64,000 bases of DNA from Candidatus Melainabacteria bacterium. Lineage in GTDB: Bacteria > Cyanobacteriota > Vampirovibrionia > Obscuribacterales > Obscuribacteraceae. Made by a program: the position numbers and the translations under genes. Below are positions 8,262-17,781 of this stretch, one piece after another. The stretch covers positions 4,774,001 through 4,838,000 of the forward strand of contig CP064963.1 of the NCBI GenBank assembly GCA_016699165.1. The letters are read 5' to 3'. A model generated the notes under the pieces. That model made no database searches and was not told the origin of the DNA. It worked only from the letters and a program-made list of their open reading frames with translations. The first letter of the stretch is position 1. Each line of letters begins with the position of its first letter.

Positions 8262-10102
8262 CCAACAAAGCCGAGTCGACCCTTGTCGATATCTTCTGGA
8301 GACGAGTAGAGCAAACGCCTGAGCGAACAGCAATCATGTTCAAACAAGGTGGCTCTTACCAGAACATGAATTGGAAGACTCACGGAGAAAAAACAGCACA
8401 ATTCCAGCGCGCACTGATGGCATGTGGAGTTGAGCCCCAGAACAAAATCGGCATCATGAGCCAGAATAGACCGGAGTGGACCTGGGCAGATTTAGCTATT
8501 TTGTCATGCGGGGCAGTTACTGTTCCAATTTATCCCACACTCAATTCAGAGGAAGCTTGCTTTCAAATCGACCACTCTGACTTGACCGGCATCTTTGTAG
8601 AAAACGAAAAACAACTTGCCAAAATACTTGAATCGTGTGAAATTCCGCACAAGTCGCTCAAGTTCATAGCTATGTTCGAAGGCGATTGTCTTGAAAAACC
8701 CAATGAGATTCTTATCTATAATGCTTTCGATTTTCCCAATTTGGGCAAAGGCAAAATCGATGATGAATCGCTTGCAAAGCGTCGCGAAGCGGTCAATGAA
8801 AACGATCTTGCAAGCATTGTTTACACATCTGGCACCACCGGCGTGCCTAAAGGCGCGATGCTTTTGCACCGCAATATTTATGCTGTGCTTAATGACCTTT
8901 GCGATCTTTGCAAATTTAGAGACAGCGATATTGCCTTTTCATTTTTGCCCTTCTCGCACGTATACGAGCGTGTGGGAGGACAGTTTCTTACTATTTTTCA
9001 AGGCATTCCTCTTGCCTATGCCGAATCAATGGAAAGTGTTCCGGCAAACTTAGCCGAAGTGAGACCGACAGTTTTAAATGCGGTGCCTCGCTTTTATGAA
9101 AAAGCGTATCAACGCGTACAAGCCCAGATTAAACATCTTCCAGCAGCTCAACAGACTTTTACTCGCTGGGCAATTGGCATCGGCAAACGTGCCACCAGAC
9201 AAAAACTAAAAGCAAAAGTCGCTCCCGACATTTTAGATCGTATCTACAAAACCGAACTAAGAATCGCAGACAAGCTAGTTTTCTCTAAAATTAGAGAACG
9301 TTTTGGAGGCAGGCTGCGCATGATGACATCGGGTGCTGCGCCACTTGCAAATGAAGTTCACATATTTTTTGAAGCAATTGGAATGCAAATTATTGAAGGT
9401 TACGGATTGACTGAAACTTGCGCGCCACTAGCCTGTAATACACTTGAAGACAATAAATTTCATACTGTTGGAAAAGCGCTTCCAAGCTGCGAAGTTAAAC
9501 TAGGCAAAGACAACGAGCTGCTTGTTCGTGGCGCAAATGTTTTTGCTGGTTATTACAAAAATGACGAAGCCACTAAAGACGCATTCGACCATGATGGATT
9601 TTTCAAAACTGGAGATATAGCCGAAATTGACGACCAGGGTTATATTCGAATTACAGACCGCAAGAAAGATATCATCATCACATCTGGTGGTAAGCATGTG
9701 GCGCCGCAACTGATTGAGAACTTGTTTAAGGGCGAGCCTTTGATTTCTCATGTGGTCATATACGGTGACAGACGCAAATTTATTACAGCACTTATTTCGC
9801 TCAATCAAGAAGGCGTCAAGAGCTTTTGCGAGAAAAACGGAATTAAGCTGGCCAATTTTGACGAAGCTTTTGAAAACGAAAAAATCAAAGATGAAATCGA
9901 CAAGACTGTTCAGGAAAAAAATAGCAAACTTGCTAGTTTTGAGAAAATCAAACACTATTGCATTTTGAAAGAGGAATTCTCAGTCGAGAATAACGAACTG
10001 ACGCCAACAATGAAGGTAAAACGCAAAGTCGTAATCGAAAAACACAAAGAGATGTTGGACAATCTTTACGAAAAAGACGATCTTCAAGCGCAAACGACAT
10101 AG
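8258..10102 (+). CDS. Long-chain fatty acid--CoA ligase (AMP-forming)
   Basis: About 614 residues from GTG 8258, which overlaps the cutA stop; the frame is open from GTG 8228, so the start is not certain. ANL-superfamily motifs are complete: ATP-binding VYTSGTTGVPKGAML, GYGLTETCAP (A5), FKTGDIAEIDDQGYIRITDR (A7-A8) and the C-terminal lysine-rich end (TPTMKVKRKVV). Size and sequence fit FadD15/AMP-dependent long-chain synthetases, which activate fatty acids to acyl-CoA for lipid synthesis or degradation, usually at the inner membrane. It lies in a short operon with cutA and the fusion gene, whose shared logic is unclear. Confidence 0.9.
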   Translation: MTNKAESTLVDIFWRRVEQTPERTAIMFKQGGSYQNMNWKTHGEKTAQFQRALMACGVEPQNKIGIMSQNRPEWTWADLAILSCGAVTVPIYPTLNSEEACFQIDHSDLTGIFVENEKQLAKILESCEIPHKSLKFIAMFEGDCLEKPNEILIYNAFDFPNLGKGKIDDESLAKRREAVNENDLASIVYTSGTTGVPKGAMLLHRNIYAVLNDLCDLCKFRDSDIAFSFLPFSHVYERVGGQFLTIFQGIPLAYAESMESVPANLAEVRPTVLNAVPRFYEKAYQRVQAQIKHLPAAQQTFTRWAIGIGKRATRQKLKAKVAPDILDRIYKTELRIADKLVFSKIRERFGGRLRMMTSGAAPLANEVHIFFEAIGMQIIEGYGLTETCAPLACNTLEDNKFHTVGKALPSCEVKLGKDNELLVRGANVFAGYYKNDEATKDAFDHDGFFKTGDIAEIDDQGYIRITDRKKDIIITSGGKHVAPQLIENLFKGEPLISHVVIYGDRRKFITALISLNQEGVKSFCEKNGIKLANFDEAFENEKIKDEIDKTVQEKNSKLASFEKIKHYCILKEEFSVENNELTPTMKVKRKVVIEKHKEMLDNLYEKDDLQAQTT

Positions 10103-10276
10103 AAGGGTAAAAATGAGAATAAGGCTCTTATATTAATTACGCTTTACATTCTCTTGGCAACTAGATACAATAATGGCGGCAAATTGTTTTTCAAGTTTTG
10201 CCAAACCGGGCAAAAGCCCACTTACTAAAATACCCCAGAGAATTCCGCATAAGGCTTTGCCGAGGAAAATCTAGCT

Positions 10277-11341
10277 ATGTTTGAATCAATTGGACGAGGT
10301 TTTAGGCTAATTTGGGCCAGCGTTAAAATGGGCTGGCACGACAAACGCCTTTTGGTACCCTCTGTTCTCACGGTAGTGAGCAACTTCTTCTTCGCCATTT
10401 TGATGTTCTTGCAAGCCAAGACAGGGTTTGGAGGTCAATCTTCCGAAGCCAATCAGTTCGCCACTCAGGGCGGCAAAATCTTTGCTCCAGGCGGTAATCT
10501 GCACGAAAAAATCGGATTTCTGGGACTGAACGGACCAATGGACCCATCTGGTATGTCGGGTTTGAGTGGTGCTGTAAGCCAGGACGCAGTAATGGCGGTC
10601 ACTGGTATTTTGTGCGTCTGGTGGCTTACCAACAGAGTTTTAGAAGGTATTACCACTGCCCTTGTTTATAGCCATTTGACTGAAGGCAAAGGCACTGGAC
10701 GTTTTTCCACTGCAGCGCTTGCAGTGCTTACCAGTCTTCCAGCCATTATCATGCTTGGACTCGTTACTTTGTTAGCTAAGCGAATCGCCGGTTGGTTGCG
10801 CCACAAACAAGGCTCAGGGGGAGTGTTTGGATTTGGTTTTAGCTTTCTTGCTGGAATCATCGAGATTTTCTGGACATTGGCTCAACATTTGATTCTTCCA
10901 GCCATTGTGATTGAGGGGACCTCATTTTGGGGTGCCATGAAGCGTGCAGACAAAATGGCTCAAGGCAATTTGCTCACTATTGGTGTGGGTGAAGTTGGAG
11001 TAGACCTAATATGTCGAGGCTTTAGCGCATTGGTCTACGCCATTGGTGTAGGCGGCTTTGGAGCATTCTATTATTTCCAAATGCCAATGACTGCTCCACC
11101 CGTTATAGCCGCTGGAGCTGCCTGGATGGTGATTTTGATTTTCACCACCGCTCTATCAATATATATACGCGCTGCCTTTTACACTTGCTTATACGTCTGG
11201 GCAATAACAGCCGAAGAAGTAGAAGAAGCTATGCGTCACGACGTAGCTCCGCCTGCTCCATTTGCAGCTGCTTTTGCTGCTAATGACTCGAAGCCACCTA
11301 AACCACCTGTGGCAAAACCGCCTAGTGGTCTTAAAGTCTAA
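10277..11341 (+). CDS. DUF6159-like polytopic membrane protein
   Basis: 354 residues with about six hydrophobic segments. The N-terminus MFESIGRGFRLIWASVKMG, then WHDKRLLVPSVLTVVSN is typical of DUF6159-type membrane proteins (several also have a central W-x-x-T-N and a C-terminal Y-x-R-x-A-F-Y region, here YIRAAFYTCLYVWA). The extreme C-terminus is Pro/Lys/Ala rich and probably cytosolic. GAGGAAAA precedes the ATG at suitable spacing. A TTTTGCC/GGCAAAA inverted repeat at 10196-10215 lies in the leader but has no T tract. Function unknown. Confidence 0.65.
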   Translation: MFESIGRGFRLIWASVKMGWHDKRLLVPSVLTVVSNFFFAILMFLQAKTGFGGQSSEANQFATQGGKIFAPGGNLHEKIGFLGLNGPMDPSGMSGLSGAVSQDAVMAVTGILCVWWLTNRVLEGITTALVYSHLTEGKGTGRFSTAALAVLTSLPAIIMLGLVTLLAKRIAGWLRHKQGSGGVFGFGFSFLAGIIEIFWTLAQHLILPAIVIEGTSFWGAMKRADKMAQGNLLTIGVGEVGVDLICRGFSALVYAIGVGGFGAFYYFQMPMTAPPVIAAGAAWMVILIFTTALSIYIRAAFYTCLYVWAITAEEVEEAMRHDVAPPAPFAAAFAANDSKPPKPPVAKPPSGLKV

Positions 11342-11381
11342 ATAAAGGCACCAGATTTAGTACTAACTGAGTTTGATATTT

Positions 11382-12962
11382 CTATAAGTCTTTGGCTAGA
11401 AAAATTGGATGGTCGCTATGTTTTTGCGATCGCTCTGTTGCCGCTTCCAGAGCGCCAAGCAGTAATCCCATATTCGTACCGTCATGGGGGAAGCACGCCA
11501 CACCCATTGTTTTAACCAGCAATTTGCCCGGGCTTGGATTAGCCTGTGTGGCACGCAGAACACGCTCAGCCATGGTGGCAGCAGCAAAACTATTAAGCCC
11601 CGAGATACTCACCACAATATCTCCACCGTCGTACTGGAAAACTACCCCATTGAATTCAGGGACAGACTCAATAGTTTTTACAAGATCGCGATACTGATTG
11701 GCGATGTTGATTCGACTGGTGTTGCCTGGGTTTGCCTTTTCTTGATAGGGCGAATTTTGTAACTTGCATAAGAGCAATGCCAGATTTCTATCAGGCGAAA
11801 ACTTGATGGCATAATCGGTTAAAAACAAAAAGGCTTGATAGGTGTAGAGACCAGAGATCTGGTTTGTGAGCTGGTTGTTTATAGCCGAAATGGCAGATGT
11901 GTCGTAAACTTTGGCCGCTATTTGCGTTTTTTTCTCGACTGGCTTGGTGGAGCTGACTTTTAAAACTTTCGTTTTTAAAAGGTTGGTAAAGGCATGAATG
12001 CGCAGACTGTCAGGCATTCGAATAATGGTGCACAAATCATCGACTGTTTTTTTACCATCGACCTGTAAATAGATTGTTTTGAGTAGGCGCAAGTCTACTG
12101 GTTCGCCCTTGGTTACTATCTCTTCAAATTGTGCTTCGCTCAAATTGCTGTCTGATTTTTGAAGCACTGCCTCTGTGCAATAGCCTGCACCAATTAGGAA
12201 GTCGTTGAAGTCCATCAACAAAACCCCTTCTAAAATCAACAGTTCAAGACTGCGATTGATAGTGGCTTCTTTGGTCGAAACTTGTTCTTCAAAAGTAAAG
12301 TCGCCTGTTTTCCAACTGATTATTTTGAGAAAACACTCTTCTCCCTGCCCTTTATTGCCCTCGGCGTGAACAGGTCTTCCGTCGTTGAAAAATATTTGAA
12401 AGGATTCTCCAGGACGTGTGATTGATAGTTTTCCCGACATGCGTCCAAGCGAAATCGATTGCAAGAGATTAGTGATATTCAGAACTTTAAGATTGCCATT
12501 GAGGGCAGCCTTTTTAACAGTTAATTGCTCCAATTCTTCTGAAGGCACACTGTCGTAGGTTTTTTCTAAAATCTTGCGCGCCGCACTCATGCGTGCCGTG
12601 GTCATTTCAAAAGGTTGAGGTCTTTGACCTCCAGTAGATGTTTTCTGGTCTTCGCCAGGATTATTTACGCTTTGAGTAATGCGGTCGACTATGGTCTTGG
12701 CGCTATCGCTCACTTCGGTCCAAACTTTGACCTTTTCGCCATTTTTAACAAAATGCAGGCTCCACTCAAAAGAGTAGGTTTTAGCCATATATTTGACTGC
12801 AATCTGGTACTCGCGCTGCAAAGTGTTTTCTTGCCAACTAAAAGTAGTCTTTACCGCTTGCTTCTGGGCACTTTGCGCCATAATGCGTTTGAGCGTGGCA
12901 AAATCAGGTCTGGCATCCAGACGCTGAACTTTTTCGACTTCTCCGGGCCATTTAAACATCAA
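11382..12962 (-). CDS. DUF4388 (PATAN) protein with degenerate C-terminal GGDEF-like domain
   Basis: 526 residues. The N-terminal ~150 residues are unassigned. Residues ~153-260 match DUF4388/PATAN, a module common in two-component and gliding/twitching-associated proteins (LNGNLKVLNITNLLQSISL, GRMSGKLSI, FFNDGRPVHAEG, GEECFLKIISWKTGDFTFEE). The C-terminal ~130 residues follow the GGDEF-domain pattern (YDGGDIVVSISGL, then MAERVLRAT, then MGVACFPHDGTNMGLLLGALE), but the signature is GGDIV rather than GGDEF (residues 446-450), so diguanylate cyclase activity is unlikely. A sensing or scaffold role is inferred. Divergent from ruvX, 92 bases apart; GGGGGAAG precedes the start. Confidence 0.75.
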   Translation of the reverse strand: MMFKWPGEVEKVQRLDARPDFATLKRIMAQSAQKQAVKTTFSWQENTLQREYQIAVKYMAKTYSFEWSLHFVKNGEKVKVWTEVSDSAKTIVDRITQSVNNPGEDQKTSTGGQRPQPFEMTTARMSAARKILEKTYDSVPSEELEQLTVKKAALNGNLKVLNITNLLQSISLGRMSGKLSITRPGESFQIFFNDGRPVHAEGNKGQGEECFLKIISWKTGDFTFEEQVSTKEATINRSLELLILEGVLLMDFNDFLIGAGYCTEAVLQKSDSNLSEAQFEEIVTKGEPVDLRLLKTIYLQVDGKKTVDDLCTIIRMPDSLRIHAFTNLLKTKVLKVSSTKPVEKKTQIAAKVYDTSAISAINNQLTNQISGLYTYQAFLFLTDYAIKFSPDRNLALLLCKLQNSPYQEKANPGNTSRINIANQYRDLVKTIESVPEFNGVVFQYDGGDIVVSISGLNSFAAATMAERVLRATQANPSPGKLLVKTMGVACFPHDGTNMGLLLGALEAATERSQKHSDHPIFLAKDL

Positions 12963-13054
12963 TTAGATCTTCCCCCAAAAAGGGTCAGAACAAACGCTGC
13001 CAATAATTCCTTTAGGCATTCCTTGAGGAAGTATTTAATTGTAAGATTAATGGC

Positions 13055-13495
13055 ATGAGTAATGCTAAACCGAGAATTATTGGACTTGACATTGGCGACA
13101 AGCGCATAGGCGTCGCCATCTCAGATCCGCTTGGTTATACAGCTGCTGGACTTGAAACCATTGAGCGCGTCAGAATCAAAGATGACGTGCGCAAAGTGAA
13201 AGAAATTGCTGAGCGTCATGGCGCCATCGAAATTGTCATTGGTTTGCCTTACAACATGGACGGCACGTCTGGCGAGCAAGCCGAAAAGGTGCGCTCCTTT
13301 GCAAGCAAACTGGCGCGTGCTTCAGGTCTGCCCATTGTTTATGAAGACGAGCGCTTGAGCACAGTTTCAGCTATACGCTCACTTGTACTTCAAGGTGTGA
13401 ACACTGGCAAACAAAAAGGGCTTGTGGACATGCAAGCTGCAGCGATTATTCTGCAAAAGCATTTGGATAGAAAAACTCCACAGACTACTGCTTAG
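13055..13495 (+). CDS. ruvX: Holliday junction resolvase-like protein YqgF/RuvX
   Basis: 146 residues, the family's usual size. RNase H-like motifs are intact: GLDIGDKRIGVAISDPLGY (first catalytic Asp), IEIVIGLPYNMDGTSGEQA, YEDERLSTVSA (catalytic Glu/Asp) and VDMQAAAIILQKHLD (last catalytic Asp). Family members have been implicated in 16S rRNA 5'-end processing and in DNA recombination. There is no clear ribosome-binding site; a TAAGAT hexamer lies 7 bases before ATG, so the transcript may be nearly leaderless. It is convergent with the gene at 13530. Confidence 0.92.
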   Translation: MSNAKPRIIGLDIGDKRIGVAISDPLGYTAAGLETIERVRIKDDVRKVKEIAERHGAIEIVIGLPYNMDGTSGEQAEKVRSFASKLARASGLPIVYEDERLSTVSAIRSLVLQGVNTGKQKGLVDMQAAAIILQKHLDRKTPQTTA

Positions 13496-13529
13496 ATTGT
13501 TCAAACCCAAAGCTAACCGAATATGGTGC

Positions 13530-14441
13530 CTAATTTTTGGCTGTCAGTTGGCTCTTTCTTAGGATTTGCAGCGAGTGAGCATAGTCTTTGAGCAAGCGTT
13601 CGCACTCAGGACCAGAGCAATACTTGCGAGCTTCGAGCAAGTCTTTTTCAGCCAGATCGAACTTGCCGTCAAAAATATAAAATTTAACTCTTTGCAGACG
13701 AGCCAGAGCAAACTTAGGATTTAGTGATAAAGCCATGCTTGCGCAATCTACATCTGATGACAATCTTGGTGCTCCGCCGGTGTAGGATGGGGCGTAAAAT
13801 ACAGTGGCTGCGCGACTGTTATTGAACTGATCTAAGTTTTCAATTACATTTGCATCGCTCAAGAAATTCTCAAATGTTGTACCGTCCAGGGCATTTGAAA
13901 CATTGATGTCGGCAATGAGAATTTTACCGTGTTTCTTTCTGAGTTTAAGATCCAGAGTGAATTCCTTGCACGGCATGTTGTTCTTCGAGACTTCGATTAA
14001 AAGCATCCTACATGAAATTCTAGTGCCTCGTTGTTCACAGTGAACAACTTGCTGGATAGGACAGTTAGAGATGTTTGGAACTACAGATACATTCCAGGGA
14101 ACCAGTGCGATTTTGCCATTTTGATAGATTTCTGATCCAGAAGATAGAAATATTTGATCGAACTTAGCTTGCGCTTTTCTGGTCATCATCGAATGAACAG
14201 TGTCAGTCCAGGAGTCTGATTTGGCGTAGGCAGAGTCAAAAACCAGCTTAGCGAACTGGTCGCTAATTTGAGGCGAAGCTTGAGCAATTTCCATTACTTG
14301 CGCAGCTCTGGTCTCCTCGCATCTCATACATAAATAGTGCACGGTGTATCCGACTATGCCTATATAAAGACCGAACATAAGAAAGAGAATGTAGGGCTTT
14401 TGTTTGAAAGCTAGTAAGCGCGCAAAATTCTGTAGAAACAT
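13530..14441 (-). CDS. Membrane-anchored protein of unknown function with TPR-like C-terminus
   Basis: 303 residues. One N-terminal hydrophobic segment (YILFLMFGLYIGIVGYTVHYL) is followed by a ~200-residue region I do not recognise, containing several Cys (CPIQQVVHCEQRGTRISC), and a C-terminal helical part reading like a TPR pair (LSLNPKFALARLQRVKFYIF, DGKFDLAEKDLLEARKYC). The Cys pattern suggests an extracytoplasmic disulfide-bearing domain, which is inference. GGGTGA precedes the ATG. It follows the five-gene minus-strand operon, separated by a gap with a strong palindrome. Confidence 0.6.
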   Translation of the reverse strand: MFLQNFARLLAFKQKPYILFLMFGLYIGIVGYTVHYLCMRCEETRAAQVMEIAQASPQISDQFAKLVFDSAYAKSDSWTDTVHSMMTRKAQAKFDQIFLSSGSEIYQNGKIALVPWNVSVVPNISNCPIQQVVHCEQRGTRISCRMLLIEVSKNNMPCKEFTLDLKLRKKHGKILIADINVSNALDGTTFENFLSDANVIENLDQFNNSRAATVFYAPSYTGGAPRLSSDVDCASMALSLNPKFALARLQRVKFYIFDGKFDLAEKDLLEARKYCSGPECERLLKDYAHSLQILRKSQLTAKN

Positions 14442-14595
14442 GGATTAAATCACCCGTGGAAGAACGGAGCAGGCATCTTATATTTCCAGTGTAAGCGAAA
14501 AATGAGCGCTTGTCGGTAAGACAAAATACTTTTGCTTGCATTTTGGCGTTAAATCTCACAGCTAAGTGACACCCTCTATAAGATTATTGCTGCAG

Positions 14596-14623
14596 TCCGG
14601 AGTCCGGACTCCGGAGGCCGGCC
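14596..14623. repeat. Perfect 20-bp palindrome followed by an 8-bp GC palindrome
   Basis: Positions 14596-14615 read TCCGGAGTCCGGACTCCGGA, identical to its own reverse complement, and are followed directly by GGCCGGCC (14616-14623), another palindrome. The local GC content is far above the AT-rich flanks. It lies in the 235-base gap between two tandem minus-strand genes. There is no T run, so it is not a textbook terminator. Confidence 0.7.
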
Positions 14624-14676
14624 TGGATCACTAAGTAGATGTGAGACCTTCAATTCTTGTTAGATTTTCGCCTGAT

Positions 14677-15594
14677 CTAAAGCTTGTTCATGGCCTTTAT
14701 TTGAGACCAGTAAGGACTTTGCTTCAACTCATCCATAATAGTCTGCCAGGCTTTAGCTTTGCCTTTATGATTTTTTGGCCATGCTTTGTCGAAAAATTCT
14801 CGGGCTTCTTTAGCTTTGCCAATGTAATATCGACTGACTATTTCGTCTACTAACTCGGCTGGGACGTCATCACTGTCGCCATGAACTTCAAAAGCTGCTT
14901 TTATCGACGCTGTATCGCCAAGTTCGGCTTCAGATGCGCGCTCTTTCATAATCTTTTTGTCTAGAGCTAGTTTGCCCTTGCTATATTTTAGTGCTACACA
15001 AGGTGCCACCATACGCGCACCGGAGAAGCCTGGAAACGGCTCCTGGAAAGCAACTGTGAATTCGCCATTTTTGGGTTTCACTACAATTTCTGGTTCAGAA
15101 TTGAAGGTTGTGAATGTTTTATCCACTTTTGGCTTGTCGCTATCCAATGGCACAATCATATATTCAAAGATTGAGTCTGAATTTTGAACTTGAATAACCA
15201 TCAGTTTTTCTGGTCCAAAAATATCGGGTTGAAACAATGACGCTTTGGCGTCAGGTTTTATGTCTATGTGCATGAGTTCTTCGTGTTCGCGACCGAGATC
15301 GACTGAACCTTTTAGTGTTTTGGTGCCAGATTTCATTTTGACATTGTAGTCGCCCATTTTTTGTATGTTAAATTCAGGTCCAGAACGTCTGAGACTTCCG
15401 GTTTCTTTTACCTCTTTTACATCTTTGGACTGGTCCAAACTTTCTTTCTTTGATTCATCTTCGGTCTGATCTTTTTCTTTTTCGTCGACTACCACCTCGA
15501 CATCGGTGTTACTAACTTTGCTTTGACTGCATGACACCAATGGCAAAGTACATGCAAGTAATATCAATATAAAGATTGAACTTTTAGCTTTCAA
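14677..15594 (-). CDS. Secreted lipoprotein of unknown function
   Basis: 305 residues from a TTG start (15594) overlapping the end of the upstream gene by 11 bases. The N-terminus KAKSSIFILILLACTLPL, then VSC, is a lipoprotein signal peptide with acylated Cys at residue 22. A highly charged linker follows (EVVVDEKEKDQTEDESKKES), then a ~200-residue domain with beta-rich character, ending in a helical ~40 residues (SRYYIGKAKEAREFFDKAW). Unknown family. It is the last gene of the kinase-TPR-spermidine-synthase-like operon, so its role is probably tied to that unit. Confidence 0.7.
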   Translation of the reverse strand: MKAKSSIFILILLACTLPLVSCSQSKVSNTDVEVVVDEKEKDQTEDESKKESLDQSKDVKEVKETGSLRRSGPEFNIQKMGDYNVKMKSGTKTLKGSVDLGREHEELMHIDIKPDAKASLFQPDIFGPEKLMVIQVQNSDSIFEYMIVPLDSDKPKVDKTFTTFNSEPEIVVKPKNGEFTVAFQEPFPGFSGARMVAPCVALKYSKGKLALDKKIMKERASEAELGDTASIKAAFEVHGDSDDVPAELVDEIVSRYYIGKAKEAREFFDKAWPKNHKGKAKAWQTIMDELKQSPYWSQIKAMNKL

Positions 15595-17781
15595 CTTGGG
15601 ACTCTTTTATTTTGAGTAAGCACAAAAAGGAGATGCCATAAATTACAATTGCTATTAAAAGCAGGCTTCTGATGCCAGTATAAGTAGCTACATATTCCAG
15701 CAAGCCACCAATGACGGCACCAAGCATATTGAATGCAAGACCGACGCTTGGTGTTTTTTCTCGATGAAACGAACCTGAGAAAATAAGACCCGCAAAAAAT
15801 ATTGGTATCGCCGAGAATATCGCAGCAAGACTGCCACCAACTATCATTCCAATTGAAGTAAATCGCTCAATTGGTGTGAAATAAGTGAGAGCAAGAGTGG
15901 CTATAAGTCCTGCGTAGAGAATTTTGGGTTTGAATAATTCAGGCTTTTTGATAATCGCCATGTTAGACAAAATAATGGCAATCAGCACTGACAAAATACA
16001 AATAGAATTTACAAGCCAGGTGGTGCCAAAGACAAGAGCAAGTCTGTCTATGATTGAAAGTTCGAGCAATAAAAACCCCGAACCCAAAAAGAAGAGCTGC
16101 CAGCGTGAGGCGTTTGCGTTGGCTCTGATGCGCTTTCCGCAAGCAAGCCAGGCAAGTGCAAGTACAAGCACGTTGACGCCCAGATAAAGCGGGTCAAAGA
16201 CTGTTGGATTCAGATATAAAAATGGCCAATCGTCAGTGGAAGGACGTACTCCATTTGTATCCATGTTAGTGAAATCTTCAAAACCTTTGCTAGCAAGAGC
16301 ATCAATTTTTTGTTTCTGTTCTGGTGTTACTGGTGCCATTAAGTGCCAGACAGAAGTTTCACGCTTTTTGAAAATAATCGGTTTGGTTGTGTCACCGGCT
16401 GCGATGCGCAAATTTGATGCAATGCGCTTGGACAAATAATCTTCCATGGCAGAATAAGAGATGCTGAGCAGCCCGCCTGGAGCTACGTGATTCAATGCAT
16501 CGCGTAAGCCGTCTGCGGTGTAGACATAGTCGTCTAAGCGCACAGATAGTGAATTGCCTGCCACTGTATGTGAGTCTAGCAATCCGGTCAAAACCAGGTC
16601 ATATTTTAGGTCTGGATTTTGTCTCAAGAAAGCGCGACCATCGTTTACTATAACTGTGACACGCGGGTCGTTATAAGCTTTTTCAGGGTGTACTTCATGA
16701 CCAAGCTTTGCCATCAAAGGATCGATTTCGACAGCGTCTACATGTTCGGCACCATGTCGCAGCGCCGCTGCAACGTCATTACCTGTGCCAGAGCCAAGAA
16801 CGAGAACGCGCTTTGGCTTTATTAGCTCATAGGGCAAATTATATTGATTAAAAGCGAAGTCTTCTAAAAATTCCTTTCTAGACGATTTATCAATATAATC
16901 TTTCGATAAATTTAGTGGCTCCTGAAAAAAAGCTTTGTTGACTGTAATGTTTTGACCAATCAGCTCTTTTTTGTTTTTATCAATGAATATTGGTGAGACT
17001 TCAAATCTGTGATAAGGCGACCACAAAGTGCGTGCCTGAGCATTGAATTCATCAGCACCTACTACGCCTCGACTGGGCACCAAGAGTGGCACCATGACTG
17101 CAAGTACTAAGGCGAAAATGGCTGGAATTTTTTTTGAATTCTGGTCTTTTAAAATTATCCATGCAGCTGGGATGCCTCCCACTGCAAGCCACAATGCCGG
17201 TGGTGTGCAAAAGAAGGATAATACAGCAAAAGTCAAAATGCCAAGTGTAGAACCAATTAGGTCGATAGAATAAGCTTCAAGCGGTTTGAACTCGTTAAAT
17301 AGCTTACCGAGCTTCTCGCCAATAGCAGCAAAAGTAACAGCTATTAATGTAATAAAGAAAAAGAACACTACCAGTGATATCGCCATATATGAGGTGACAT
17401 CGCTTAAGGCCGTAGCTGGCGGGTGAGTGGTATCCCACCATGAAAAGCTAATTTGGGTTCTCATCCCTGGTGCCATCACCCAGGTTAGTCCGGTCCAGTC
17501 GCAAGTGGCAACCAGAGCTACAAATAGTAAAAGTAAAAGGGAAAATAAGTAAATAAGCTGAACTTACGATTGCTCGCTTCAGAGTCGCGCATGAAGCCAA
17601 ATCCAAGCCCCACATAGCAAGCAATTAGTGGGAAGTTTTTATAAATACTAAATGCTCTAACCTCGGAGCCAAGCCACCGAATTACAACCAGTTCAAGAAA
17701 GAGTCCTACAAAGCTCAGCCAGAAGAGCTGCAACGCGATGCTCTTTTGTGAGTGCAGTTTTAGTGTGGTTTCATCAGTCAT
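15584..17781 (-). pseudogene. Membrane-embedded spermidine-synthase-like protein, split by a frameshift
   Basis: Two frames make one gene. The first (17781 to 17518, 87 residues) begins LFWLSFVGLFLELVVIRWLG and breaks off in a hydrophobic stretch; the second carries on in the -1 frame with LLLLFVALVATCDWTGLTW and the remaining ~630 residues. One missing T in the coding-strand run TTTT (plus-strand A run 17535-17538) restores an uninterrupted ~732-residue protein. The intact layout would be an N-terminal TM block, a spermidine-synthase-like Rossmann domain (VLVLGSGTGNDVAAALRHGA, VDAVEIDP, DGRAFLRQN, YDLVLTGLLDSHT) and a C-terminal TM block. Polyamine aminopropyltransfer is not assured for these fused proteins. 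The start overlaps the upstream stop (ATGA). Genuine mutation and assembly error cannot be separated here. Confidence 0.75.

Noticed and set aside
10196..10215. TTTTGCC/GGCAAAA inverted repeat as a terminator after the acyl-CoA ligase
   Set aside because: The stem is short and no T run follows on either strand at the right place; not listed as a terminator.
11426..11433. GCGATCGC (HIP1-like octamer), again at 44130-44137
   Set aside because: HIP1 is strongly over-represented in many cyanobacteria. I noticed only two copies in 64 kb, about what chance gives, so this is not evidence for a HIP1-rich genome. A full count was not made.
17518..17560. Programmed -1 frameshifting in the spermidine-synthase-like gene
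   Set aside because: TTTTCCC and neighbouring runs do not fit the X-XXY-YYZ slippery pattern, and no clear downstream stimulator was seen; a one-base deletion is simpler.
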